Source: Streptomyces lunaelactis
GTDB lineage: Bacteria; Actinomycetota; Actinomycetes; Streptomycetales; Streptomycetaceae
Direction of reading: 5' to 3'
DNA: 64,000 bases
NCBI RefSeq assembly: GCF_003054555.1
Contig: NZ_CP026304.1
Coordinates: 3,844,001 to 3,908,000, forward strand
Shown: piece by piece, positions 42,552 through 52,318 of the stretch
Layout: each line of letters begins with the position of its first letter
Position numbering within the stretch: the stretch's first letter is position 1
Notes under the pieces: model-generated
Seen by the model: only the letters and a program-made list of their open reading frames with translations
What the model was told of the DNA's origin: nothing
Database searches by the model: none
Translations under genes and position numbers: made by a program

Positions 42552-42657
42552 GCTATCGCCCGCCTCGCCCGCCCGGTCAGCGCCGGCTCCGAGCCGCTCG
42601 CCATCTCACGGGGTGGCCCGGCTGTTCCGTCGCGGGGGTCGTGGTAGAGAAAAGCGC

Positions 42658-43074
42658 ATGAAGCACGACGAGCTGCTCCAGTTCCTCCGCCGGTACAGGC
42701 TCGCCGTCCAGGCGTCCGTGACCCCCGACGGCGCGCCCCAGGCCGCCGTTGTCGGATTCGCCGTCAGTGACGAGCTCGAGATCGTGTTCGACACCGTCGA
42801 GTCGACCCGCAAGTACGGCAACCTGCGCGCCGACCCCCGTGTCGCGCTCGTCGTCGGCTGGGACGACGCGATCACCGCGCAGATCGAGGGCGTCGCCGAC
42901 TTCCCCACCGGCTCCGAGCTAGAGCACATCCGGGCGTGCTACTTCACCGCGTACCCGGACGGCCGGGACCGGCTCGCATGGCCCGGCATCACCCACGTAC
43001 GGGTGCGGCCGGCCTGGATCCGGTACAGCGACTTCACCCAGGACCCGCCGCACATCGAGGAGCTCACCCTCTAG
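42658..43074 (+). CDS. Pyridoxamine-5'-phosphate-oxidase-fold protein
   Basis: This 138-residue single-domain split-barrel flavoprotein-type protein begins MKHDELLQFLRRYRLAVQAS. The core is GAPQAAVVGFAVSDELEIVF, then STRKYGNLRADPRVALVVGW, typical of the PPOX superfamily. It probably binds FMN, F420 or heme; the binding residues cannot be settled by eye. It is not a PdxH: the RLHDR motif is absent. It is convergent with the lipoprotein gene. Confidence 0.82.
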   Translation: MKHDELLQFLRRYRLAVQASVTPDGAPQAAVVGFAVSDELEIVFDTVESTRKYGNLRADPRVALVVGWDDAITAQIEGVADFPTGSELEHIRACYFTAYPDGRDRLAWPGITHVRVRPAWIRYSDFTQDPPHIEELTL

Positions 43075-43097
43075 CAGCCGGTCAGACTCCCGCGCGC

Positions 43098-43772
43098 TCA
43101 GGGCACTGGCGTGAAAGCAGGCTTGGCCAGGAGCTGCCCATTCTTCTCGCAACCCAGATTCTTCGCGAGTGAAAGGGAAGCCGAATGCAGAATCGTCAAA
43201 TTATTCTCACGAAGTTTCTGAGGATTTCCCTCCGGCTCATGACGATGCTTGAGCTCACCGCGAATGATCGCCGGGGAACTATCACTGCCCGGCAGTTTAT
43301 TACTTGCGCACTCGTAGTACAAAACGGCTTCGTCGACCTTGGCCAAGGCCTTTCGACCAATTTCATACTTCGCGAAATCCGGATCTTCGCCACCAACTGC
43401 CGCGCTCGTCTCGTCGGCCAGGGAATAGGTTATCTCCAGGTCGAAACCTGCGCCGGACTGGGAGCTGTAGACCTGGCACAGACTATGGTCTTTCGCCGTG
43501 GCTGCGCCCTGGTTCGAATATTCCTCGGCGATGCTCTCGGCCACGCCTTGCACCCCATCCTCCGAAGAGAGTTGCGAGAACTCGTTCGCTCCGGAGACGG
43601 CTTCCATCGCTTGACCGGCATCGCCCGAAAGGGCTCCATCGCAGAGCTGCTTGGAGCTCACTGAATCCTTGCTGCGATCGGACTCATCTTTGCCGTCGTC
43701 GCACGCCACAAGGACAAGAGGAACAAGCAGAGCAAGCAATACCACGCCAGCTTGTCTCACTGGGAATATCAT
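43098..43772 (-). CDS. Lipoprotein linked to the DUF6571-type gene
   Basis: This is a 224-residue exported lipoprotein with lipobox LVAC (VPLVLVACDDGKDESDR). The mature part is acidic and has four further cysteines (KQLCDG, HSLCQV, YECAS, LGCEK), probably in disulfides. It lies 35 bp downstream of the large protein gene ending at 43808 on the same strand, so it is likely co-transcribed. Base composition is lower in GC than neighbours, with AT-rich third positions in places. The family is not recognised. Confidence 0.75.
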   Translation of the reverse strand: MIFPVRQAGVVLLALLVPLVLVACDDGKDESDRSKDSVSSKQLCDGALSGDAGQAMEAVSGANEFSQLSSEDGVQGVAESIAEEYSNQGAATAKDHSLCQVYSSQSGAGFDLEITYSLADETSAAVGGEDPDFAKYEIGRKALAKVDEAVLYYECASNKLPGSDSSPAIIRGELKHRHEPEGNPQKLRENNLTILHSASLSLAKNLGCEKNGQLLAKPAFTPVP

Positions 43773-43807
43773 GTGAACTACTTTCAGCCCGTAACCGAGT
43801 CTGCTAT

Positions 43808-46102
43808 TCAGGATTGGGCCATGTGGGCCGCGCGATTGCTCCCCTTGCCATAACCGCTGTTCAGTGCTTCCTCCAAGTCGCCGCCGAATCGACCGTCCCG
43901 CTCGATCCCATGGAGTTTCATGAACTCTCTCATCGGAGCTTCCGACGTGGCTTCACCGGCGTCATAAATGGCGAGCCGCTGCTTCAGGACGTCGTCACCA
44001 CTATTTTGCTGTTTGGATTCGGTCCAATCGCCAATCACATTTCCGAGTTGCTGCTCCAGAGCGCCTGTTCCTGCATCCGTGACGATCGGAATCAAGGTAG
44101 CGGCAACGCCAGCAGCGGCGACGGGCGGAAGGAAGGCGGCGCCGGCGGCGACCCCGACTCCCGCGCCGAACCCGATCCAGCCCGCCCGCTTCTCCAGTGC
44201 CTTGTTGTAAGCCTCATCCTTCGCCAGGCCGTCGGCCTTGACCCGGTCGGCACGTGACTCGTCGAGCATGCCCTGCACCTCGCCGCCGGCGCGTACGGCC
44301 TCTCGGGCATGGGCCTCGTTGATCGTTCCATTGTCGCCGACCTGGGCTTCGAGCACGCTGGTCGTGTAGACCTTCTCGGCGTTCGAGAGCTCCGCATAGG
44401 CATCTGGATGCTGGCCCAGCGCGTTGAGGAAGTTTCGCGCCCCGTCCCGGCCGAATTCCGCGTGGTCTGCTGGGTCGCGCTGTGGCGCGAACATGCTCGT
44501 CGGATCGTTGTCGTTCAACGCCCAGTTGATGTCGTCGACATAGCCCGCTCCCATCCGGCCAAGGCTGTCAGACAGCGCTTCCTGGCGGTTGAGCAGGTCT
44601 GCGTCACCGTACTTCTCGACAACGGACTTCATGATGGCGGCGGAGTCTTCGTCTCTGACCAGCTTGGGCGTCGGGTCGTCGTAGGCGTGTCCGAGGGTGG
44701 CCGCCTCCAGGGCGTGCCCGAGCGCGTCGGGCATGTGGTTCGTGGCCTTTTCTATTGCGTCCTGGTTGTAGTGACCGTTGATGTCGCCCGGGAATCCCTT
44801 GTAGTCATCGTTGGTGAAGTAGTCCAGGTAGTTGGTGATGGCCTCGTCCTTGACCTTGCCGAGGTCCGCGGCTCCGCCCTTGACGGTTCCGTCCTCGTTG
44901 TAGGCCGTGGGCTCCGCCGTGAAGAACTGTTTTGCGGCTTCCGGACTGTGCCCAAGAGCCTCAAGCATGCCGGGAACCGGGTCGAAACCGGCACCGTCCT
45001 TACCCGACGGGTTGTACAGATTCGTACCGAACTCGCTCTTCGAGTGGGCGAAGAGGATCGGATCCTTCTGCTGAAGTTGAATCACATGTTCAGCAATGGG
45101 GTTCAGGAACTTCGGGTCATAGTCTCCATAGCGCATGATTCCGCCGAGCAGCTGGTACCCGAACGGAGGTGAGTCCATTCCGTACTTCTCGAGCGGAATC
45201 TGCTGGGTTCCGAGCTTGCGGAACTGTCCACCCCAGTCCTTGAGGTACCCGGGGTTGTGATCCGGGTCGGTGGCGGTCGCCAGCGTGAGGCCCATGTTGC
45301 GCTGGAGTTCCTTCGTCAACTCCAGACGCGCCTTGTTGTCCCCGTGGGCGCTGTCGATGGACATCTGGCCGAAGAATTCCAGCGCTTGCTTGGGTCCGCC
45401 CAGCCCCCTGTAGAACGCGTCTGCGAACTCGGGGTCCTTCGTGTTGTACTTCATGATGCTGTTGAACTCGGCGAACTGCTTGTCATTCATCTTCGGGCCG
45501 AGCTTGGCCAGTTCGAGCGCCCGGTCCTTCTCGGCGTCGTCCAACGATGTGTAGTTGTTGCTGCTGAAGTCGTTGGGGTTGTTCTTGTTGGTTCTGCCGA
45601 GTGCCCGGGCCATGTTGGCGTCGATCTCCGCGGCATGAGCTATCAGGCCCGTGATGCGGTCGGCCAGCGCCTGTGCGGCATCGAGCTGCTTTTGTGTGCG
45701 TTCGTCACTGTCCCCCCGTATGTGTGGGAAGTACCACCGGACCGCTCCGCCGCCGATGTCCTCGATCCGGACACCCAGGTTCGGGGCATCCACATCGACT
45801 GCCGTCTTCATGCTCTTCTGGATCGCGACGAGTTCCGCATGGGCGTCGTCAAGGAGTGTCCAGATACTCTTGGCCTCCGCGTGGGCGTCGGCGAACTGCT
45901 TTGCCGTCTTCTTGACGAACTCTCGCGTGACGGTCGCGTTTTCCCCGGCCCAGCGGGCGGATTCCGACTTCGCCACCATCCCGGAAGTTGCGCTCTTCGC
46001 AAGTTTCTGCAGGTTGTCGACGGTCTTCTTCCAGTCCGAGACGGCCGTGCTGAGCTTGCCGAGGTCGACCTGGGCCACGTCCATGAAGGTGAGGCTGGCC
46101 AC
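43808..46102 (-). CDS. Large WXG-like/DUF6571-type protein
   Basis: This 764-residue protein starts at GTG 46102. Residues 1-110 are a helical hairpin like ESX/WXG-type leaders (VAQVDLGKLSTAVSDWKKTV, SARWAGENATVTREFVKKTA). A long alpha-helical DUF6571-type region follows (KYNTKDPEFADAFYRGLGGP; QLLGGIMRYGDYDPKFLNPI). Near residue 680 a Gly/Ala-rich hydrophobic segment (GFGAGVGVAAGAAFLPPVAA) could insert in a membrane. There is no signal peptide, which fits type VII secretion. The start is 10 bp after the stop of the small WXG-type gene. A secreted effector or large envelope protein is likely; its activity is unknown. Confidence 0.75.
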   Translation of the reverse strand: MASLTFMDVAQVDLGKLSTAVSDWKKTVDNLQKLAKSATSGMVAKSESARWAGENATVTREFVKKTAKQFADAHAEAKSIWTLLDDAHAELVAIQKSMKTAVDVDAPNLGVRIEDIGGGAVRWYFPHIRGDSDERTQKQLDAAQALADRITGLIAHAAEIDANMARALGRTNKNNPNDFSSNNYTSLDDAEKDRALELAKLGPKMNDKQFAEFNSIMKYNTKDPEFADAFYRGLGGPKQALEFFGQMSIDSAHGDNKARLELTKELQRNMGLTLATATDPDHNPGYLKDWGGQFRKLGTQQIPLEKYGMDSPPFGYQLLGGIMRYGDYDPKFLNPIAEHVIQLQQKDPILFAHSKSEFGTNLYNPSGKDGAGFDPVPGMLEALGHSPEAAKQFFTAEPTAYNEDGTVKGGAADLGKVKDEAITNYLDYFTNDDYKGFPGDINGHYNQDAIEKATNHMPDALGHALEAATLGHAYDDPTPKLVRDEDSAAIMKSVVEKYGDADLLNRQEALSDSLGRMGAGYVDDINWALNDNDPTSMFAPQRDPADHAEFGRDGARNFLNALGQHPDAYAELSNAEKVYTTSVLEAQVGDNGTINEAHAREAVRAGGEVQGMLDESRADRVKADGLAKDEAYNKALEKRAGWIGFGAGVGVAAGAAFLPPVAAAGVAATLIPIVTDAGTGALEQQLGNVIGDWTESKQQNSGDDVLKQRLAIYDAGEATSEAPMREFMKLHGIERDGRFGGDLEEALNSGYGKGSNRAAHMAQS

Positions 46103-46112
46103 CGCTTTCCCC

Positions 46113-46586
46113 CTACTTGAAGTACTTGTCGATCTCGGACACGGGCACAGCTGAGCCATCGCGGTGGTGGAGCGATATTCCGACCTGGGCGTCGTCGTTG
46201 GCGTGCATCTTCTTGGAGTAATCCAGGTGGTTGGAGATGTGCGCGCAGGCTTGCAGGAGCGTCTTCACCTGGTTGTCCCACACCGTCACGGTTGTCTCCA
46301 GAGCGGAGCCGAAGGTGAAGTTGTGATTCTTGAGACTCGCGGCGGCCTGCATGGTGGATCCAGCGCCGTGCTTGTCCATGCCCGCGCCGGCGATGTCCGC
46401 CTGCTTGTTGAGGTGGTCATGCAGAATAAAAGCTTCGTGGCCGACGGCCCCCAAGTCGTCCTGGTAGGCGACGAAAACACCCTGTCCGCCGCCCCCGGGG
46501 TCCGCCGGTAATTGATTGAGCCGCATTCCCGTGGAGCCCTTCTCGGCCGCCTGTGCCTTCAGCTGCTCCCATTCGTCCCACGCCAT
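46113..46586 (-). CDS. Small WXG100-like helical partner protein
   Basis: This 157-residue protein begins MAWDEWEQLKAQAAEKGSTG. It is mostly helical, with a Gly-rich loop (LPADPGGGGQGVF) and an internal segment HISNHLDYSKKMHANDDAQV. Paired with the large protein 10 bp downstream, it resembles the small-plus-large arrangement of type VII secretion substrates in actinobacteria. No WxG motif is exact. A TAGGTT box on the minus strand (46656-46661) could be the -10 of the operon. No known function. Confidence 0.7.
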   Translation of the reverse strand: MAWDEWEQLKAQAAEKGSTGMRLNQLPADPGGGGQGVFVAYQDDLGAVGHEAFILHDHLNKQADIAGAGMDKHGAGSTMQAAASLKNHNFTFGSALETTVTVWDNQVKTLLQACAHISNHLDYSKKMHANDDAQVGISLHHRDGSAVPVSEIDKYFK

Positions 46587-46760
46587 GGGTGGATCCCTTC
46601 CCCGTTGCCCGCCTGTCCCGGTACGCCCGTCTGGTGGACGGCAAAGTTCCACGGCAACCTAGCAACTGAGCCTTAAACTCACTGGTGTTCTTCCGCACCT
46701 CACATGATTTCTTCACCATCACCTGGCCCCCGGGCAAACCTCGTCCGGGCCCATATCCGG

Positions 46761-49601
46761 TCAGCCGTCCAGCCCCTCCGCCAGCGCCTCCGCCAGATGC
46801 CTCGCCCTGCGACCCTCCAGCTGCTCCAGTTGCGTACGGCACGAGAACCCGTCCGCCAGCACCTCCGCCCCCTCCCCCGCCGCCCGGACCGCCGGCAGGA
46901 GTTGGTCCTCCGCGCAGGCGACCGACACCCCGTAGTGGCCCTTCTCGAAGCCGAAATTCCCCGCCAGGCCGCAGCAGCCGCCGCTCAACTCGCCGATCAG
47001 GCCCGCCCGTTCGCGCAGGCGCCGGTCCGCCTCGTCGCCCAGGACCGCGTGCTGGTGGCAGTGCGTCTGGCCCGCGACGGGGCGGTCCAGACGCGGCGGG
47101 GCCCAGTCCGGCGCGCACTCCTCCAGCGCCTGGGCGAAGGTGCGGACCGAGGCCGCGAGCCGGGCCGCGCGCGGGTCGTCGGTCAGCAGCTCCGGCAGGT
47201 CCGTCCTCAGCGCCGCCGCGCAGCTCGGCTCCAGGACCACGACCGGGACGCCCAGTTCCAGCAGCGGCTCCACCGTGTCCAGGGTGTGGCGCAGCACCGC
47301 GCGCGCCCGGTCCAGCTGGCCCGTCGAGACATAGGTCAGGCCGCAGCAGACCTGGCCCGGCGGCAGCACGATGCCCATGCCCGCCGCCTCCATGACCCGC
47401 ACGGCCGCGCGGCCCACGGACGGCGACAGGTGGTCGGTGAAGGTGTCCGGCCACAGCACCGCCGTGCGGCTGTCGGCGAGGACGCCCGTCCGGTCGCGCA
47501 TGTGGTCCTGCAGCCAGCGGCGGAACGTCACCGGTGCCAGTAGGGGCAGAGCGCGCTCCGGGGCGATCCCGCCCAGCCGCTTCGCGAGCGCCGCCAGCGG
47601 GCGGACCCGGGCCAGCGCGTTGACCACGCGTGCGTACGGCGCCGCGGCCCGCAGCCACACCGGCAGGCGGCCCATCACATAGTGCGAGGCCGGCCGCAGC
47701 CGGCCCGCGTAGTGGTGGTGCAGGAACTCCGCCTTGTACGTGGCCATGTCGACGCCCACCGGGCAGTCGCTCCGGCACCCCTTGCAGGACAGGCACAGAT
47801 CCAGCGCGTCCCGCACCTCCTCCGAGCGCCAGCCGTCCGTCACGACCTCGCCCGCGAGCATCTCGTGCAGCAGCCGGGCCCGTCCGCGGGTGGAGTGGGC
47901 CTCCTCGCCCGTCGCCCGGAACGACGGACACATGACGTCCGGTCCCGAACTCGGCCCGGCCACCCGGCACTTGGCGACCCCCACACACCTGCGCACCGCC
48001 ACCCCGAAGTCGCCGCCGTCGTGCGGATAGCCGAAAGCGACCTCCACCGGCTCCTTCGGCAGGACCGAGAAGCGGAGGTTCGCGTCGAGCCGGTCCGGGC
48101 GGGCCAGCATCCCCGGGTTCATGCCGCCCTCCGGGTCCCACACGTCCTTGAACCGGCCGAAGAGGCCGACCAGTTCGTCCCCGTACATCCTCGGCAGCAG
48201 CTCGGCCCGCGCCTGCCCGTCACCGTGCTCCCCCGACAGCGAGCCGCCGTGCGAGACGACGAGCTCCGCCACCTCCTCGGAGAACCGCCGGAAGCCCCGT
48301 ACCCCCTCCGTGCTCATCAGGTCGAAGTCGATACGGACATGAATGCAGCCGTCCCCGAAGTGCCCGTACGGCGTGCCGCGCAGACCGTGCTGGGCGAGCA
48401 GCGCGCGGAAGTCCCGCAGATACGCCCCCAGCCGGGCCGGCGGCACCGCGCAGTCCTCCCAGCCCGGCCAGGCCTCGCCGCCGTCGGCCGTTCGCGTCGC
48501 CGTCCCCGCCGCGTCCTCGCGCACCCGCCACAGCGCGCGCATGCCCGCCGGGTCGTCGACGACCGTGCCGTCCAACGCGTCGGCGCCCCGCACCAGTTCG
48601 GCGGCCCGCGACCGTGCCTCGGCCGCCGTGTCGCCGCCCGTCTCCACGAAGAGCCAGGCTCCGCCGCGCGGCAGCCCCCGCACATCGCGCACCAGGTCCT
48701 CGGCCATGCCCTCGACGGTCAGCGGCCGGTAGGCCAGCAGGCCCGGGGCCGCTTCCGCCGCCGCGCTCTCGTCCGCGTAGCCGAGCACGGCGAGCGCCCG
48801 CGCGCGTGGCGCCTCCACCAGCCGTACGGACGCCTCGGTCAGCACGCCCAGCGTGCCCTCGCTGCCGCAGAACGCCCGGGCGAGATCGACGCCCTTCTCG
48901 GGCAGCAGGGCGTCCAGCGCGTAGCCGGAGATCCGCCTCGGGAGCCCCTTTGGGTAGCCGGTCCGCAGCAGGGCCAGGTTCCGGTCGACGAGCTCCCGCA
49001 GCCCGGCGGGTGCGCCCTCCCAGCCCTGCCCGAGGCGCAGTTCCGTACCCCCGTACGTCACCACCGACAGACCATGGATGTTGTCGGCGGTCGTGCCCCA
49101 CGCCACCGAGTGCGCGCCGCAGGAGTTGTTGCCGATCATCCCGCCGAGCGTGCAGCGGCTGTGTGTGGACGGGTCGGGGCCGAAGGTCAGCCCGTGGGGC
49201 CGTACGGCGTCCCGCAGCGTGTCGAGGACGACTCCCGGCTGCACCACCGCCGTACGCGCCTCCGCGTCCACCTCCACCACGGCGTCCAGATGGCGGGTGA
49301 AGTCCAGCACCACCCCGATACCCGTCGCCTGACCTGCGATGGAGGTACCGGCGCCGCGCGGCACCACGGGCACCCCGTACCGCCGGCACACCTCCAGGGC
49401 CGCGGCCACGTCCTCGGCGTCGCGCGGTGCGACCACACCGACCGGCACGCGCCGGTAGTTGGACGCGTCCATCGTCATCAGCGCCCGCGCGGCCGCGGTG
49501 AAGTCGACGTCGCCGCGCACCGCCCGGGTCAGCGCGCGCGCCAGTCCGCCCGTCTCCCGCCGGTCCCGGCCACCCCGCCGTACCTGTCGCTGTTCAGCCA
49601 T
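46761..49601 (-). CDS. FAD-binding oxidase with Fe-S domain (D-lactate/glycolate dehydrogenase-like)
   Basis: This is a 946-residue fusion. The FAD_binding_4 domain is at about 30-230 (VVPRGAGTSIAGQATGIGVV; PDPSTHSRCTLGGMIGNNSC). The FAD-oxidase C domain is at about 240-530. A ferredoxin-like region follows (CLSCKGCRSDCP near 610), then CCG-type cysteine domains (GQVCCGLTY, SGGCCGLAGNFGFEK). It should oxidise a 2-hydroxyacid and pass electrons to the respiratory chain. The start at 49601 is chosen over 49730, which would overlap the divergent control region. It is divergent from the CvnD gene. Confidence 0.92.
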   Translation of the reverse strand: MAEQRQVRRGGRDRRETGGLARALTRAVRGDVDFTAAARALMTMDASNYRRVPVGVVAPRDAEDVAAALEVCRRYGVPVVPRGAGTSIAGQATGIGVVLDFTRHLDAVVEVDAEARTAVVQPGVVLDTLRDAVRPHGLTFGPDPSTHSRCTLGGMIGNNSCGAHSVAWGTTADNIHGLSVVTYGGTELRLGQGWEGAPAGLRELVDRNLALLRTGYPKGLPRRISGYALDALLPEKGVDLARAFCGSEGTLGVLTEASVRLVEAPRARALAVLGYADESAAAEAAPGLLAYRPLTVEGMAEDLVRDVRGLPRGGAWLFVETGGDTAAEARSRAAELVRGADALDGTVVDDPAGMRALWRVREDAAGTATRTADGGEAWPGWEDCAVPPARLGAYLRDFRALLAQHGLRGTPYGHFGDGCIHVRIDFDLMSTEGVRGFRRFSEEVAELVVSHGGSLSGEHGDGQARAELLPRMYGDELVGLFGRFKDVWDPEGGMNPGMLARPDRLDANLRFSVLPKEPVEVAFGYPHDGGDFGVAVRRCVGVAKCRVAGPSSGPDVMCPSFRATGEEAHSTRGRARLLHEMLAGEVVTDGWRSEEVRDALDLCLSCKGCRSDCPVGVDMATYKAEFLHHHYAGRLRPASHYVMGRLPVWLRAAAPYARVVNALARVRPLAALAKRLGGIAPERALPLLAPVTFRRWLQDHMRDRTGVLADSRTAVLWPDTFTDHLSPSVGRAAVRVMEAAGMGIVLPPGQVCCGLTYVSTGQLDRARAVLRHTLDTVEPLLELGVPVVVLEPSCAAALRTDLPELLTDDPRAARLAASVRTFAQALEECAPDWAPPRLDRPVAGQTHCHQHAVLGDEADRRLRERAGLIGELSGGCCGLAGNFGFEKGHYGVSVACAEDQLLPAVRAAGEGAEVLADGFSCRTQLEQLEGRRARHLAEALAEGLDG

Positions 49602-49737
49602 GTGTCTCAGGATGCCCCTGTGGGTGGCCCTGTCACTCTCGTCACACCGGTGGGGAACGTGCCACGTGCGGCCGTTGCGCGACACCACCCTTGGGTAAAG
49701 CCCACAAGAATTTCGCAATGTGATCGGCAACTCCTCC

Positions 49738-49753
49738 TATAGTGACGGTCACT
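49738..49753 (+). promoter_or_regulatory. -10 element with overlapping BldD-like palindrome
   Basis: TATAGT (49738-49743) is a near-consensus -10 for the CvnD gene. It overlaps AGTGAC-G-GTCACT (49741-49753), a perfect palindrome that fits BldD half-sites (AGTGA/TCAC) with a 3-base spacer. Binding there would block initiation. No good -35 lies at 17-18 bp. Confidence 0.5.
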
Positions 49754-49811
49754 TGATCAGGAACAAGCGGCTCCAGTTACTGCCACCGCCACCCCCGGAA
49801 GGCACCACTCG

Positions 49812-49838
49812 ATGACCGGCACCGACGAAAACCGATGA
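49812..49838 (+). CDS. Eight-residue leader ORF coupled to the GTPase gene
   Basis: ATG at 49812 encodes MTGTDENR and stops at a TGA overlapping the GTPase ATG (ATGA). A GGAAGG site (49797-49802) precedes it, whereas the GTPase start has no ribosome site of its own. Translation of the GTPase therefore probably depends on this mini-ORF. Confidence 0.45.
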   Translation: MTGTDENR

Positions 49839-50479
49839 CCCGCGTCACGCGGTCGGTCCACCCGGCGCAGCCCCACCCCCCGCTCGCCGGCACGACCGTC
49901 AACACCCTGAAGATCGTTGTCGTGGGCGGCTTCGGAGCCGGCAAGACGACCATGGTCCGCTCCGTCAGCGAGATCCGTCCGCTGCACACGGAGGAGGTGA
50001 CGAGCCGCGCCGGCCACACCCTCGACGGCACCACGCGCGTCCAGCACAAGGCCTCCACGACCGTCGCCTTCGACTTCGGCCGGATCACGATCGACGAACG
50101 CAGCGTCCTGTACGTCTTCGGCGCCCCCGGCCAGGACCGCTTCTGGTTCCTGTGGGACCGCCTGCTCGTCGGCACGCTCGGCGCGGTCGTCCTCGTCGAC
50201 ACCCGCTCGCTCGCCGACGCCTGGTACGCGATCGACCGGCTGGAACACCACGGCACGCCCTTCATCGTCGCCGTCAACGACTTCGGCGGTCCGTTCCACA
50301 GCGACGACCGGATCCGCGAGGCGCTCGCGCTGGGGCCGGAGGTGCCGCTGGTGGAGTTCGACGCCCGGGACCACTCGTCGAGCAAGTTCGTACTCATCGC
50401 GCTGGTCGAGCATCTGCACGCCCTGTCCTTACGCGAGGAGGCATGCGACAAGGACGGCAAGCCCTGCCACGACGGCTGA
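49835..50479 (+). CDS. Orphan CvnD-type GTPase with a TTA codon
   Basis: This is a 214-residue small GTPase of the Streptomyces conservon D (CvnD/MglA-like) type. The P-loop is GGFGAGKT (31-38), the G3-like motif FGAPGQDRF (about 92) and the G4-like VAVNDFGG (about 147). Conservons normally have a kinase (CvnA), roadblock (CvnB) and DUF742 (CvnC) upstream; none is here. Codon 199 (50429-50431) is TTA, so full translation should need the bldA tRNA. A BldD-like box overlaps its promoter. It is upstream of serC by about 110 bp. A role in signalling during development is likely. Confidence 0.87.
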   Translation: MTRVTRSVHPAQPHPPLAGTTVNTLKIVVVGGFGAGKTTMVRSVSEIRPLHTEEVTSRAGHTLDGTTRVQHKASTTVAFDFGRITIDERSVLYVFGAPGQDRFWFLWDRLLVGTLGAVVLVDTRSLADAWYAIDRLEHHGTPFIVAVNDFGGPFHSDDRIREALALGPEVPLVEFDARDHSSSKFVLIALVEHLHALSLREEACDKDGKPCHDG

Positions 50480-51706
<1,227 letters not shown>

Positions 51707-51723
51707 TACCCAGCGGCACGGAG

Positions 51724-51761
51724 ACGGGCTCGGCAGCATGATGCTGCGGGGCCCGTTTTTC
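51724..51761. terminator. Rho-independent terminator after serC
   Basis: An imperfect long stem (ACGGGCTCGGCAGCAT / ATGCTGCGGGGCCCGT) is followed by TTTTT. It lies 18 bp after serC and probably also serves the convergent cupin gene. Confidence 0.88.
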
Positions 51762-51770
51762 TGGCACCGA

Positions 51771-52136
51771 TCACCCCATCTGCGCCTTGACGTGGTCGAT
51801 CACTTCGCTGAACTCCTTGGTCGGCGAGAAATCCACGTACTCACAGTCCTCGAGCGCCTCCGGAACGTGACCGGCCGGCCAGTAGAAGGCCTGCCCCGCC
51901 TCATAGATCTCGTCACCCGACGCTGTCCGCATCTTCAGCCGCCCGCTGAAGAGGTATCCCCAGTGCGGGCACTGGCACATGTCGCCGGGCAGGCCCTTCA
52001 CCGCCGGTGACATGTCCGTGCCCTTGGGGAGTCGCGCGAACGCGACGGTCATGTCACCCCCGACTTCCTTCACCCGCAGCTCCACGCCGTCGCCCTCGAG
52101 GGCGACGGGAGTCTCGTCACGCGTGGTTGCCGTCAT
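51771..52136 (-). CDS. Cupin-domain protein
   Basis: This 121-residue single cupin has motif 1 around CPHWGYLFSGRLKMR and motif 2 around EAGQAFYWPAGHVPEAL, with His/Glu ligands. The start at 52136 follows GGAGG with 4-base spacing. It is cytosolic and has no recognisable substrate. It is convergent with serC across the terminator. Confidence 0.85.
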   Translation of the reverse strand: MTATTRDETPVALEGDGVELRVKEVGGDMTVAFARLPKGTDMSPAVKGLPGDMCQCPHWGYLFSGRLKMRTASGDEIYEAGQAFYWPAGHVPEALEDCEYVDFSPTKEFSEVIDHVKAQMG

Positions 52137-52318
52137 GGTTCCTCCAGCGCTGGTCCGCCGATCCGTCCCTGGATCCCTGTCCCCCTGCTTCCCGGCCCTC
52201 TTCCAGTCTCGTACCGAAGGCCGCTGTCTGCCGGATGGACCAACGCGCGGGCGGGCTTGTCCCCCTCTCCTGATGCTGGGTCGTGTGCAATCGCCCCCAC
52301 CGTCAGGAGACACCCGCC

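Noticed and set aside
43808..46586. Phage tail or prophage segment
   Set aside because: No capsid, terminase, integrase or tail-tape features are present; the small/large helical pair fits secretion substrates better.
46417..48141. Gly/Ala/Arg-rich minus-strand frame inside the FAD oxidoreductase
   Set aside because: It is an alternative frame of a well-supported gene, with biased composition.
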